Source: Alicyclobacillus tolerans (GTDB lineage Bacteria; Bacillota; Bacilli; Alicyclobacillales; Alicyclobacillaceae). Taken from it: a stretch of DNA of 64,000 nt. Both the position numbers and the translations under genes were made by a program. The notes under the pieces were generated by a model, which was not told where the DNA came from, did not search any database, and worked only from the letters and a program-made list of their open reading frames with translations. Of the stretch, positions 54,157-63,350 are shown piece by piece. The DNA lies in assembly GCF_021739485.1 (NCBI RefSeq), contig NZ_JAJFNK010000008.1, positions 1 to 64,000 of the forward strand. The letters run 5' to 3'. Each line of letters starts with the position of its first letter. The first letter of the stretch is position 1.

Positions 54157-55329
54157 GTGGGACGTTCAATAACCATTCTCGGTTCTACCGGAGTCATTGG
54201 CAAGCTCACCTTGCAAGTACTCCAAGAGCTTGGCGAAGCATTTTCCGTCGAGTCCCTTGCAGCCGGGCGCAATGCTCGTGAGTTGGCGGAGCAAATCATT
54301 CGGTTCCGTCCAGGGTACGTCTCGGTTCAGGATGAACACACCCGGGAAGAACTGCTTGGTTATTTGCGGGGAACAGGACCCATCCCCGACATCGGCATTG
54401 GTGACGAGGGGCTCGTCAACGCGGGCCGCATCCCTTCGGACGTCGTCGTCAGCGCCGTTGTCGGTGCCCGCGGCTTGCTTCCGACATGGGCAGCTCTGGA
54501 AAGAGGGGCTACCATTGCCTTGGCCAACAAGGAAACCCTGGTCGCCGCCGGAGACTTGGTCATGCCCAAGGCGCGTGACTGCCGTGCGCAGATTGTTCCC
54601 GTCGACAGCGAGCACTCTGCGCTGCATCAAAGTCTGCGGGCTGGCCAGCCGGAAGCCGTTCAACGTTACGTCTTGACGGCTTCCGGAGGACCCTTTCGAA
54701 CTTGGACACAGCAACAGTTAGAACAAGTGACCGTGCAGGATGCCTTGAAACACCCGAACTGGGTCATGGGACAAAAGATTACGGTTGATTCGGCGAGCTT
54801 GATGAACAAGGGGTTGGAGGTGATTGAGGCACATCATTTGTTCGCAGCCCCGTATGATAAAATTGACGTCGTCGTACACCCGCAAAGCATTGTGCATTCC
54901 TTGGTAGAGTTTCAAGATGGGTCTATGGTTGCTCAGATGGCGACGCCAGACATGCGCTTGCCTATCCAGTACGCATTGACATATCCCAAGCGCAGTGCCG
55001 CGCCATGGCCCAGGTTGGACCTCATTGCCGCGGGTGAACTGTCGTTTGAAAGTCCTGATGTGCAGAAGTTTCCGAGTTTGCGGCTGGCTTACGAAGCAGG
55101 CCGCGCTGGCGGGTTTGCTCCCTGCGTGCTCAACGCAGCCAACGAAGTCGCTGTGGAAGGATTTCTGAATGGGCGAATTTCTTTCCTGGGAATGGCGAAA
55201 CTGGTGGAGAGTGTACTGGAGAAACACCCGGCGGGTGTTCCTCGTTCGGTCGACGAAATCCTAGCGATGGATGCCTGGTCCAGGGAAGCCTCGCGGGCAA
55301 TCCTCGAGAAAGGCGGGTGGCGGGCTTGA
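54157..55329 (+). CDS. dxr: 1-deoxy-D-xylulose 5-phosphate reductoisomerase
   Basis: Second step of the MEP isoprenoid pathway. 390 residues: NADPH motif GSTGVIG (9-15), ALANKETLV, metal ligands in PVDSEHSA, and SASLMNKGLEVIEAHHLF. GTG at 54157 is 8 bases after GAGG; GTG 54148 lies within that site. Provides precursors for UppS, three genes upstream. Confidence 0.97.
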   Translation: MGRSITILGSTGVIGKLTLQVLQELGEAFSVESLAAGRNARELAEQIIRFRPGYVSVQDEHTREELLGYLRGTGPIPDIGIGDEGLVNAGRIPSDVVVSAVVGARGLLPTWAALERGATIALANKETLVAAGDLVMPKARDCRAQIVPVDSEHSALHQSLRAGQPEAVQRYVLTASGGPFRTWTQQQLEQVTVQDALKHPNWVMGQKITVDSASLMNKGLEVIEAHHLFAAPYDKIDVVVHPQSIVHSLVEFQDGSMVAQMATPDMRLPIQYALTYPKRSAAPWPRLDLIAAGELSFESPDVQKFPSLRLAYEAGRAGGFAPCVLNAANEVAVEGFLNGRISFLGMAKLVESVLEKHPAGVPRSVDEILAMDAWSREASRAILEKGGWRA

Positions 55330-56597
55330 CCGTAGCGTTTTTGGTGGGTGCCTTAAAGTCCGTGATCGCGGTCGTTGCCGTGTTCGTCGTGAGTATAGTC
55401 CTGCATGAATTCGGTCACTTCATTGTTGCGAAGCGCTTTGGAGTGGCTGTTCCTGCATTTGCCGTGGGGTTCGGACCTAAGCTGTTCAAGCGGACGTGGC
55501 GGGGGACTGAGTATTCCGTCCGGTTGTTCCCAATTGGAGGTTTGGTGCAGCTCGCCGGGGAGATGCCCCAAGACGCGCTGTTTCGCAAGGGAGAACAGAT
55601 TGCCGTCAAATTGAACTCCGAGGGGTGGGTCACCGTCGTTGGCGATCCGGTCGACGTTCGCGACGGTATCGTCGGCACGCTGCGCGACTTAGATCTTCGG
55701 GACCGTCTGCAAATGACCATTGAACAGGACGGCGAATCCACCACTTACAAATTGGTACCGCATACGAAGCTGATGATGAACGCCCGCAGTTCCATGCCGT
55801 TAGTCGAAAAACACGAGCAAATGATGGGCAAACCCATTTGGCAGCGTGCAGCCATTATTTTGGCTGGACCGGTGATGAACTTTCTTTTGGCCGGAGTTTT
55901 GTTTTCGCTGTTGTATGCGCACACTGGCATCCCGCTCAACGCGCCCACTTTAGGGAAGATCATTCCGGGGTCTGCAGCGGCGAGTGCAGGCCTGATGCAG
56001 GGAGACCGGGTTGTTTCCGTCAATGGTCACACCGTCTCGAATTGGATGGATCTGGTTACCCAGATTCAAAACGATAAAGGCAATCCACCTAAGCCTTTGA
56101 CCCTGAAAATTGACCGGAGCGGCCGCTCGGAGCAAGTGGTGGTTACGCCGCGCCTCAATCAGGGAGTTCCTATGCTGGGGGTGGACCAGCCGGTCAGTCA
56201 CGACAAGCTGCGTGCCGTGGGCGGAGGATTCGCCTCCGTGTACTATGGAAGCGTCAATGCGCTGCACCTGTACGGGCAGGTCATCCAACACCCGCATAAG
56301 CAGATGGGGAATTTGTCGGGGCCCGTCGGCATCGCAGACGTCATCGGCCAGCAGGCGCAGTTAGGAATTTGGCACGTCATCATGATTACCGGATTGCTGA
56401 GCCTGAACCTAGGGCTGTTTAACTTGTTGCCCATCCCGGCCCTTGACGGGGGCAGACTGCTGTTTATGCTGTTCGAACTCGTCCGCGGGAAGGCAGTGGA
56501 TCCGCGTAAGGAAGGGTTCGTGCACTTTGTTGGATTCGCGCTGTTGATGCTCTTTGCGGTGGTTGTGACCTACCGCGACGTCACGCGTTTGTTTTAA
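55326..56597 (+). CDS. rseP: Site-2 intramembrane metalloprotease RseP/RasP
   Basis: Cleaves anti-sigma factors and signal-peptide remnants in the membrane. About 423 residues: H27-E-F-G-H31 zinc site in the first TM helix, a PDZ domain (GKIIPGSAAASAGLMQGDRVVSVNG), and NLLPIPALDGGRLLF near the C-terminus. TTG at 55326 overlaps the dxr stop and is 9 bases after AAAGGCGG. Confidence 0.96.
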   Translation: MTVAFLVGALKSVIAVVAVFVVSIVLHEFGHFIVAKRFGVAVPAFAVGFGPKLFKRTWRGTEYSVRLFPIGGLVQLAGEMPQDALFRKGEQIAVKLNSEGWVTVVGDPVDVRDGIVGTLRDLDLRDRLQMTIEQDGESTTYKLVPHTKLMMNARSSMPLVEKHEQMMGKPIWQRAAIILAGPVMNFLLAGVLFSLLYAHTGIPLNAPTLGKIIPGSAAASAGLMQGDRVVSVNGHTVSNWMDLVTQIQNDKGNPPKPLTLKIDRSGRSEQVVVTPRLNQGVPMLGVDQPVSHDKLRAVGGGFASVYYGSVNALHLYGQVIQHPHKQMGNLSGPVGIADVIGQQAQLGIWHVIMITGLLSLNLGLFNLLPIPALDGGRLLFMLFELVRGKAVDPRKEGFVHFVGFALLMLFAVVVTYRDVTRLF

Positions 56598-56653
56598 GTG
56601 ATTGCACAAACAAATCTCGTCACCTATTTTGTAGTTGCTCGCGGAGGGACAGT

Positions 56654-58348
56654 ATGCGACAAAGTCGACTATTTCTAAACACACTACGGGAAAACCCGGC
56701 TGACGCAGATGTGGTTAGCCATCAACTCATGATCCGTGCCGGGTATATGCGGCAATTGACGGCCGGAGTCTATTCTTTACTGCCTCTCGGTTACCGAGTG
56801 TTAAGTAAAATTGAGAACATTGTTCGTCGTGAAATGGATGCCGCAGGGGCTCAGGAGGTCCTGCTTCCGGCTGTTCAGCCCGAGGAACTCTGGCTCCAGT
56901 CCGGACGCAGGGCAGATTACGGGAATTTGATGTTTTCTTTGAAAGACCGTCATGACCGGCCAATGGTTCTCGGACCTACGCACGAAGAAGTCATTACCTC
57001 TTTGATTCAAAATGAAATCCGTTCCTACCGTCAGCTTCCTGTGACGCTGTATCAGATCCAAACAAAGTTTCGCGACGAGGCGCGTCCGAGAGCGGGGCTT
57101 TTACGGGGACGGGAGTTTCGAATGAAAGATGCGTATTCGTTTGACTCCTCGCCGGAAGGTTTAGACGAAAGTTACCATGCGATGTACGACGCCTACTGCA
57201 GGATTTTCGAACGCATGGGAGTCGACTACCGTGCCGTAGACGCAGACCCCGGAGCGATTGGAGGCAAGGGGGGCTCACACGAATTCATGGTGCTCTCCGA
57301 TGCTGGCGAAGACACCATAGCGGCCTGCACCGCGTGCACGTACGCGGCAAACGTGGAAAAAGCGTCGGCTCAGCCCTTGCCTGTTGCGGACACTTCCGCT
57401 ACGCCTGCAAAAGAGACGGTTCCTACGCCGAATACCAAGACCATCGATGACCTCGTCGACGTTTTGGATGTCCGGCCGGAACAGATTTTCAAGGTCGTTG
57501 TCTACATGGCGGATGGGCAGCCCGTGGCGGCATGCGTGCGCGGTGACCACGAGGTCAACGAGGTCAAATTGAAAAACTTTTTGGACGTCCGGCAACTGGA
57601 ATTGGCGACTGCGGACCAAGTGTTGAAAGCGACCGGACACCCGGTGGGATTTGTTGGGCCTGACACGGGACTTCCCATCGTATTTGACCCCGGGGTTCTT
57701 TCTGTCGCGGATGGCGTAGCTGCATCTAAGGATACCGGTTTTCACGATATTCACGTGGCGCCGCACCGGGATTTCAAAGTCACAAAAACCGCAGACATTC
57801 GCGTGGTTGCCAACGGTGATTTGTGCCCGGAGTGCGGACAACCCCTCGCATTCCACCGCGGCATCGAAGTGGGTCACGTATTTAAGCTGGGCACAAAGTA
57901 CTCGACGCCATTCCATGCCGCCTACCTTGACGAAAACGGGAAAGAACAGACCATTCTGATGGGGTGTTACGGACTCGGCACTACGCGTGTGCTTCCGGCC
58001 GTGATCGAACAATGCCACGACGACGCCGGAATTGTCTGGCCGATTGCGGTGGCTCCGTATCAGGTGCACATCGTGCCGGTCAGCGTACGGGACGAGATGC
58101 AGATGAAAGCGGCTGAATCGCTGTACCACCGGTTTTACGCGGCGGGTGTGGAAGTTCTGTTGGACGATCGCGATGAGCGGCCCGGCGTCAAGTTTGCGGA
58201 TGCCGACCTCATTGGCATTCCTGTTCGAGTGACAGTCGGAAAGAGGATCTCCGACGGTGACGTGGAATTGAAGCTGCGGAAAACAGGCGACGTCGAGGTC
58301 TTGTCGGTCGAGAAGGCGTTTGAAGCCGTGCTTGGCATCGTAAAGTGA
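56654..58348 (+). CDS. proS: Prolyl-tRNA synthetase
   Basis: Class II synthetase of the bacterial type. 564 residues: MRQSRLFLNTLRENPADA start, motif 2 YQIQTKFRDEARPRAGLLRGREFRMKDAYSFD-type, an editing INS domain (about 225-405), GCYGLGTTRVLPAVIEQ (motif 3), and a C-terminal anticodon-binding domain. ATG after GGAGGG. In B. subtilis polC follows; here pheA does. Confidence 0.97.
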   Translation: MRQSRLFLNTLRENPADADVVSHQLMIRAGYMRQLTAGVYSLLPLGYRVLSKIENIVRREMDAAGAQEVLLPAVQPEELWLQSGRRADYGNLMFSLKDRHDRPMVLGPTHEEVITSLIQNEIRSYRQLPVTLYQIQTKFRDEARPRAGLLRGREFRMKDAYSFDSSPEGLDESYHAMYDAYCRIFERMGVDYRAVDADPGAIGGKGGSHEFMVLSDAGEDTIAACTACTYAANVEKASAQPLPVADTSATPAKETVPTPNTKTIDDLVDVLDVRPEQIFKVVVYMADGQPVAACVRGDHEVNEVKLKNFLDVRQLELATADQVLKATGHPVGFVGPDTGLPIVFDPGVLSVADGVAASKDTGFHDIHVAPHRDFKVTKTADIRVVANGDLCPECGQPLAFHRGIEVGHVFKLGTKYSTPFHAAYLDENGKEQTILMGCYGLGTTRVLPAVIEQCHDDAGIVWPIAVAPYQVHIVPVSVRDEMQMKAAESLYHRFYAAGVEVLLDDRDERPGVKFADADLIGIPVRVTVGKRISDGDVELKLRKTGDVEVLSVEKAFEAVLGIVK

Positions 58349-58408
58349 CGCTGCCCGCTTGCAAATCGAAGTTTCAAGCACAGTGACAGAGAGACGGGAC
58401 GTGAGTGG

Positions 58409-59356
58409 ATGAAAATGTTTTATCTGGGACCGGAGGGGACCTTTTCACAGGAGCCGGCACAACAGTTTTCGTCAATGCTGGGATACCCTGACGCAGAACT
58501 GGTGGCGAAAGGGACTATTATCCAAGTGATAGAGGAGGTCCATCAAGCTGTATTGGATGGACAACCGGATGTTTTCGGCTGTGTGCCCTTAGAGAACAGC
58601 ATTCAGGGGTCAGTCACAATGACATGGGACATGCTTGGCAAGGTCGTCAGTGGGACCACTGCAACGGATCCTGCTTCGGCGAGCGATTCCTTGGCTGGTC
58701 CCCAGATCCTTGCCTCTTTGACCTTGCCAATTGAGCACTACCTTCTCATGCTCGAAGGCACGCGGCTGGAAGAAGTAGAAGAAGTGATTTCCCATCCCCA
58801 GGCACTCGCGCAGTGCCAGAATTCGCTGTCTGTCCTCGTCCCGAATGCCCGGTTTACGCCGGTTGCAAGTACAGCGGATGCGGCCCGGACAGTGGCGTCC
58901 GAAGGGAAGACGACCGTTGTCGCTGTGGGTACGCGCCAGGCGGGAATTCGCTATGGCCTGGAGTGGAGGAAGCAGCCGGTCCAGGACCGCAACGACAATA
59001 AAACCCGGTTTGGCCTGATTGGAAAACAGATTCCTCAGGGCCGTCTAGCCGCTAAAGTTCAAACCCAAACCCTGTCCCTGTTGCTCAGCGGGGTGGCAAA
59101 TGCTCCAGGGGGGCTGTACCAGACCTTGCAGCCGTTTCACGATTTCCAAATTAATTTGAGCCGTATTGAATCCCGCCCTGCAGGCACCCGGCTCGGGCAG
59201 TACGTATTTTACATCGATGCCGAGTGGCCGGCCAGCGATGTGAACGGGCAAGCAGGGGCGTTGGACAAGGTGTTTGAAGCTTTGCACGCGCAGCAAATCG
59301 GTATTTTCCAGCTCGGGTTGTTTCCAGAACTTCAGGTGACGACGCAAACGGTTTGA
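58409..59356 (+). CDS. pheA: Prephenate dehydratase
   Basis: Makes phenylpyruvate for phenylalanine synthesis. 315 residues: YLGPEGTFSQEPA start, catalytic T199-R200-F201 (NKTRFGLIGK), and a C-terminal ACT domain with NAPGGLYQTL and the Phe-binding E-S-R-P (254-257), so feedback inhibition by Phe is expected. ATG after GTGAGTGG with a weak site. A strong terminator follows; the gene stands alone. Confidence 0.96.
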   Translation: MKMFYLGPEGTFSQEPAQQFSSMLGYPDAELVAKGTIIQVIEEVHQAVLDGQPDVFGCVPLENSIQGSVTMTWDMLGKVVSGTTATDPASASDSLAGPQILASLTLPIEHYLLMLEGTRLEEVEEVISHPQALAQCQNSLSVLVPNARFTPVASTADAARTVASEGKTTVVAVGTRQAGIRYGLEWRKQPVQDRNDNKTRFGLIGKQIPQGRLAAKVQTQTLSLLLSGVANAPGGLYQTLQPFHDFQINLSRIESRPAGTRLGQYVFYIDAEWPASDVNGQAGALDKVFEALHAQQIGIFQLGLFPELQVTTQTV

Positions 59357-59463
59357 CGCATCGCATAGTGTGCATTTCGTTCAAAATGGGCTCAACATCG
59401 CGCCGCGGCCTTGCATAGCGCACATTCACTGGGGGATGTCTATTCCCCCCTGGCCGGATACGA

Positions 59464-59507
59464 AAAGGGACTGACTCTCAAGTTCAGCTTGAGACAGTCC
59501 CTTTGTT
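59464..59507 (+). terminator. Intrinsic terminator after pheA
   Basis: AAAGGGACTG-TCTCAAG pairs with CTTGAGA-CAGTCCCTTT around a 5-base loop, with a 2-base bulge. It is nearly symmetrical and may serve both strands, stopping tdk transcription from the other side as well. Confidence 0.85.
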
Positions 59508-59638
59508 GTACCCGCAATCTGCGGTCCTAAATTTTGGGTTCGTTTGTGCACTTGCACTTTCCTTCGCCGACGACTGGACTCCTTTACGCTTCCTTCAAGG
59601 GATAAGTCTGAACCTTGAAGGCTTTGAAGGCTGACTAG

Positions 59639-59666
59639 TATGAAGTATGAAGTATGAAGTATGAAA
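59639..59666. repeat. Short tandem repeat, four 7-bp units
   Basis: TATGAAG repeated three times and followed by TATGAAA, 14 bases beyond the tdk stop codon. Otherwise the 320-base gap between pheA and tdk holds the terminator and nothing else I recognise. Confidence 0.8.
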
Positions 59667-59679
59667 GGCCGACCTGGTC

Positions 59680-60402
59680 TCAAGCGCGGTCTTCGAAGCT
59701 GGCGGCTGCCTCGATTTGGGCCAGCCCGGAGTCAGACCCCGCCGAGTGGCTTGGAGGCAGGACCACGTGGCAACTTCGGCAGCGGGGTTCGTACGCCTCT
59801 TCAGCGCCTGGAAAGACAATCGGATCGTCCCAGTGAGCTGGGTGCCCGTTGATGAGCCGCTGCGGCAAAACTGCGGGAGCGCCGCATTTCGCACAGATGG
59901 AAGTCAGACTGATTCGTTCATCTGCCATCGCCAACACTTCACCCATGGGGCCAAACGGCAGTCCGCGAAAGTCCTTATCCAGCCCCGCCGCCAGGATGTG
60001 GAATCCTTTACTGAGCAACTGCTGCAGTACGTCGACGATGACGTACATACCCCGTTCTCTCTCCAGAAAAAATTGGACCTCGTCGCAGGCGACAATCTGG
60101 ACGTGGTCCAAGAGAATCCGTTCCAATAGTTCACTGGCGCTAAAAACGGGAGTTGCAGGCATTCGCATGCCTCCGTGGCTCGCAATTTCCGTGGCGGAGA
60201 AGCGGTCGTCCAACGCGTGTTTGTACACCCCAATGTCGCGCTTTTGGTACGGCGTATCGCTGGTTTGCGAGGCTTTGGCGCGAATGGACTCGACCCGCTC
60301 CAGGGCTCGGATGCGTGCGATAAACTCTTCCGTTTTTCCAGACATCATGTTTCCGGTGATCACCAACAGATGCCCGAAGCCTGACTGCCCCGTTGGGCTC
60401 AT
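59680..60402 (-). CDS. tdk: Thymidine kinase
   Basis: Salvages thymidine to dTMP. 240 residues of the type II family: P-loop ITGNMMSGKTEE (15-26), ACDEVQFF, LDKDFRGLPFGPMGEVLAMADE, and a zinc site (CAKCG ... CRSCH). About a dozen extra residues lie between the P-loop helix and DIGVYKHALDDRF compared with the usual RATYAK-type linker. ATG at 60402 is 8 bases after AAGGGA; the ATG at 60411 abuts that site. Confidence 0.95.
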   Translation of the reverse strand: MSPTGQSGFGHLLVITGNMMSGKTEEFIARIRALERVESIRAKASQTSDTPYQKRDIGVYKHALDDRFSATEIASHGGMRMPATPVFSASELLERILLDHVQIVACDEVQFFLERERGMYVIVDVLQQLLSKGFHILAAGLDKDFRGLPFGPMGEVLAMADERISLTSICAKCGAPAVLPQRLINGHPAHWDDPIVFPGAEEAYEPRCRSCHVVLPPSHSAGSDSGLAQIEAAASFEDRA

Positions 60403-60431
60403 TTCTGACATTCCCTTCTGTGGTGTTGCGC

Positions 60432-60460
60432 AAACCGGCCCAATGCGAGCGGCCGGTTTT
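60432..60460. terminator. Hairpin between typA and tdk
   Basis: AAACCGGCC (60432-60440) pairs with GGCCGGTTT (60451-60459). The T tract is on the plus side; on the minus strand, where the genes run, the tail is poor, so termination of typA here is uncertain. Confidence 0.5.
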
Positions 60461-60463
60461 GTT

Positions 60464-60530
60464 AGCTGTTGGCTTATAGCTGTTGGCTTATAGCTGTTGG
60501 CTTATGCTGTTGGCTTATAGCTGTTGGCTT
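60464..60530. repeat. Five tandem copies of a 14-bp repeat between typA and tdk
   Basis: AGCTGTTGGCTTAT occurs three times exactly (60464, 60478, 60492), then once lacking the first base (60506), then as a 12-base partial (60519). The array begins 17 bases beyond the typA stop, whose own end (TTAGCTGTCGACTTC) resembles the unit. Confidence 0.9.
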
Positions 60531-60546
60531 CTTAACTGCCCGGTTC

Positions 60547-62394
60547 TTAGCTGTCGACTTCTACAGGTTGCCGGGTCCGTTTTGCCGACTTCTCCCGTTC
60601 GCTTTTGTTCAGCACCTTTTTGCGCAGGCGGACGGAAGTCGGAGTAATCTCGCAGAGTTCGTCGTCCTCAATGTAGGTGATGGCCTGTTCTAGGCTTAAG
60701 ATCCGCGGCGACTTTAACCGCACGGTTTCGTCTTTCGTCGCGGATCGGACGTTGGACATGTGTTTGGCTTTGACGACATTGACCGTAAGGTCGTTTTCGC
60801 GCGTGTGCTCCCCGACGATCATTCCTTCATACACAACGGCGCCAGGGACCACAAACATGGTACCGCGGTCTTCGAGGTTCTGAAGACTGTATGCAGTAGC
60901 ACTTCCACCCTCGTTGGCAATCAACACACCCTGGCGGCGCGTGGTGACGTCACCGCGGAACTCCCCGTACTCCAGAAAACTGTGTGTCATGATGCCGTAA
61001 CCGCGTGTCAAGGTCAGAAATTCGGTGCGAAACCCAATCAGCCCGCGGGCTGGCACAGCAAATTCCAAACGCGAGGACTCACCGGACGGCGCGGCTTCGA
61101 GTTTGCGCAGTTCGCCTTTTCGCAATCCCACGGCTTCAATGACCGAACCGACGCAGTCGTTGGGCACATCCGCCACGAGGAACTCAATGGGCTCGAGCAG
61201 TTGACCACCGTTGCGTTTAAAAATAACCCTTGGCTTTGAGACCTGTAGTTCGTATCCCTCTCTGCGCATCGTCTCAATCAGAATCGACAAGTGCAATTCG
61301 CCGCGGCTGGACACCAAAAACGAATCTGCGTCCTCGGTGTCTTCGACGCGCAAACTCACGTCCGATTCCAGTTCGGCGTACAGGCGCTCGCGCAGTTTAC
61401 GGGAGGTCACAAACTTGCCTTCCCGTCCTGCCAGGGGGCTGTTGTTGACCATGAACGTCATTTGCAAGGTCGGCTCGTCAATGCTCAAAGACGGCAGCGG
61501 TTCCGGGTGTTCCGCGTCGCAGACCGTTTCCCCCACCGTGATGTCGCCCAGTCCTGCGAGAGCGACGATGTCGCCGGCTTGTGCGGAGTCGACTTCTACG
61601 CGTTTTAAGCCTTCAAAGGCGTACAGCTTCACAATGCGCGACTTTTGGATGGAGCCGTCGCGTTTGACGATGGCCGTGTTTTCACCGACTTGGATCCGTC
61701 CGCGTGCAACCCGTCCGATTCCAATGCGGCCGAGGAACTCGTTGTAGTCCAGCATCGTGACTTGCCACTGTAAAGGGGCTTGTGTGTCCGTCTCGGGTGC
61801 CGGGATGTGTTCCAAGATGGCCTCAAACAGAGGCTGCATGGTGGTGCCAGGCTGTTGCGGGTCGAGCGTCGCGATGCCTTGAATGGCGGAAGTGTACACG
61901 ACTGGGAAGTCACACTGTTCCTCGCTGGCGCCCAATTCGATAAACAAGTCGAGAACTTCGTCGACCACTTCGGCGGGACGGGAGTTCTCACGGTCGATCT
62001 TGTTCACTACGACAATGGGCGACAAACCTTGGGCAAGCGCTTTTTGCAAAACAAATTTGGTCTGCGGCATCACGCCTTCGAACGCGTCGACGACTAGCAG
62101 TACGCCGTCGACCATTTTGACAATCCGCTCGACTTCGCCGCTGAAGTCAGCGTGACCCGGGGTATCGACGATGTTGATTTTTACACCTTGGTATGGGATC
62201 GCGGTGTTTTTCGCGAGAATGGTAATGCCGCGCTCGCGCTCGATGTCTCCGGAATCCATCGCTCGTTCTTCAATGTGCTCGTTGCTGCGGAACAGTCCGG
62301 ACTGCCTCAACAGCTGATCGACCAGACTGGTCTTCCCGTGGTCGACGTGTGCCACGATGGCCACATTTCTAAGTTGACGGATGTTTTGGTCCAT
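60547..62394 (-). CDS. typA: Ribosome-associated GTPase TypA/BipA
   Basis: EF-G-like GTPase that acts on ribosome assembly and stress translation. 615 residues: G1 AHVDHGKT (15-22), switch region [26 protein letters not shown], then domains II, III, V and the BipA-specific C-terminal domain ([26 protein letters not shown]). ATG at 62394 follows GAGGG; the frame open to 62628 has no site. Runs opposite to its neighbours, with tdk downstream. Confidence 0.97.
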   Translation of the reverse strand: MDQNIRQLRNVAIVAHVDHGKTSLVDQLLRQSGLFRSNEHIEERAMDSGDIERERGITILAKNTAIPYQGVKINIVDTPGHADFSGEVERIVKMVDGVLLVVDAFEGVMPQTKFVLQKALAQGLSPIVVVNKIDRENSRPAEVVDEVLDLFIELGASEEQCDFPVVYTSAIQGIATLDPQQPGTTMQPLFEAILEHIPAPETDTQAPLQWQVTMLDYNEFLGRIGIGRVARGRIQVGENTAIVKRDGSIQKSRIVKLYAFEGLKRVEVDSAQAGDIVALAGLGDITVGETVCDAEHPEPLPSLSIDEPTLQMTFMVNNSPLAGREGKFVTSRKLRERLYAELESDVSLRVEDTEDADSFLVSSRGELHLSILIETMRREGYELQVSKPRVIFKRNGGQLLEPIEFLVADVPNDCVGSVIEAVGLRKGELRKLEAAPSGESSRLEFAVPARGLIGFRTEFLTLTRGYGIMTHSFLEYGEFRGDVTTRRQGVLIANEGGSATAYSLQNLEDRGTMFVVPGAVVYEGMIVGEHTRENDLTVNVVKAKHMSNVRSATKDETVRLKSPRILSLEQAITYIEDDELCEITPTSVRLRKKVLNKSEREKSAKRTRQPVEVDS

Positions 62395-62681
62395 GTCTCT
62401 CCCTCTATCTGTACCCTTGAAGCGGGTTTTGCACCTGAATCCAACGGGTTTTTGGCGCAAGCCAAAACCTCGCCAGACACAACCGCCGGTCCGCGCAGGG
62501 TTGATTTTTTGCTCTTTTTTCGCTTCATTAATAGTATGGCATGTGCACGTCGAAGTTCTACACGCGTTAATCAACATAACATGAGGCACGGAAATACGCA
62601 ACGAATGGCGCGCGGAAATACGCATCAAAGCCGTCGCACAACCAAGGAATTTAGGAACGAATCACGAAGGAATGCGTCTTC
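62395..62681. other. Divergent intergenic region typA/rimP
   Basis: No gene seen. It holds a hairpin with GGTTTTTGGC/GCCAAAACC around GCAA (62447-62469, in the typA leader) and two direct copies of CGGAAATACGCA (62589 and 62613, 24 bases apart), possibly protein-binding sites. I could not fix the typA promoter. Confidence 0.5.
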
Positions 62682-62710
62682 TTGCAGGGGTACGGCATTG
62701 ATGATATACT
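62682..62710 (+). promoter_or_regulatory. rimP-nusA promoter with extended -10
   Basis: TTGCAG (62682-62687), 17-base spacer, TATACT (62705-62710) preceded by TGA. Near-consensus spacing and the following attenuator-like hairpin support it. Confidence 0.75.
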
Positions 62711-62742
62711 AAAAATGTTAGGCTTCGTATAGGTTGTGAGCG

Positions 62743-62771
62743 AAGAGTGGGGAAACCCACTCTTTGGTTTT
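62743..62771 (+). terminator. Leader terminator/attenuator of the rimP-nusA operon
   Basis: Perfect 9-bp stem AAGAGTGGG/CCCACTCTT with a GAAA tetraloop, then TGGTTTT. A terminator in the leader of the nusA operon suggests control of read-through, possibly by NusA itself (inference). Confidence 0.75.
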
Positions 62772-62841
62772 ATGAATGAGCGGACTGTTGTTGCGGGCCG
62801 GCCGCCGGGTAAGTCACAGTACTTGGTTGGGAGGAAGTTTT

Positions 62842-63315
62842 GTGCCAAAAGAGCGAGTGACAGACATCGTGGAAAAACTGGCATTGCCTATCGTCGAAGC
62901 CGAGGGGCTGGAACTGGTGGATGTCGAATACAAGAAGGAGGGAGCGAATTGGTTCCTTCGCGTGTTCATCGACAAACCCGATGGGGTGGATATTGATGAC
63001 TGCAGCCGGGTAAGTGAACAGTTGTCGGAGCGGTTGGACGAAGTGGACCCGATTCCTGCTGCTTACTTCTTGGAGGTGTCCTCGCCGGGCGCAGAACGCC
63101 CTTTAAAGAGACCTGAAGATTTTCTTCGGGCAGTCGGGCACAGCGTTCATGTCACCCTGTATGAACCCATTGACGGACAAAAAACTTTTGAAGGTATACT
63201 TACGGCCTACGAAGACGACTCCCTGACATTGGAGTACGACCGCAAAGGAGTCGAACGGAGCGTTCAGATTCCATCGGAAAAGGTGGCTTCAGCCAGGCTG
63301 GCCGTGGAATTTTGA
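62842..63315 (+). CDS. rimP: Ribosome maturation factor RimP
   Basis: Needed for 30S maturation. 157 residues: [51 protein letters not shown]-type N-domain, then [18 protein letters not shown] and an Sm-like C-domain. GTG at 62842 follows GGGAGGA. nusA follows after 35 bases. Confidence 0.96.
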   Translation: MPKERVTDIVEKLALPIVEAEGLELVDVEYKKEGANWFLRVFIDKPDGVDIDDCSRVSEQLSERLDEVDPIPAAYFLEVSSPGAERPLKRPEDFLRAVGHSVHVTLYEPIDGQKTFEGILTAYEDDSLTLEYDRKGVERSVQIPSEKVASARLAVEF

Positions 63316-63350
63316 GGTTTTGCTGAAGCGAAAGGGGGAGAAACCGTTCA

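Noticed and set aside
57275-58381. A 368-codon open frame on the minus strand
   Set aside because: Fully antisense to proS, without an RBS or any domain.
60464-60530. CRISPR array
   Set aside because: Units are 14 bp with no spacers, and there are no cas genes.
60547-60900. typA as possible EF-G or LepA
   Set aside because: The C-terminal region has the BipA-specific [16 protein letters not shown] block and lacks EF-G domain IV, so TypA is the right call.
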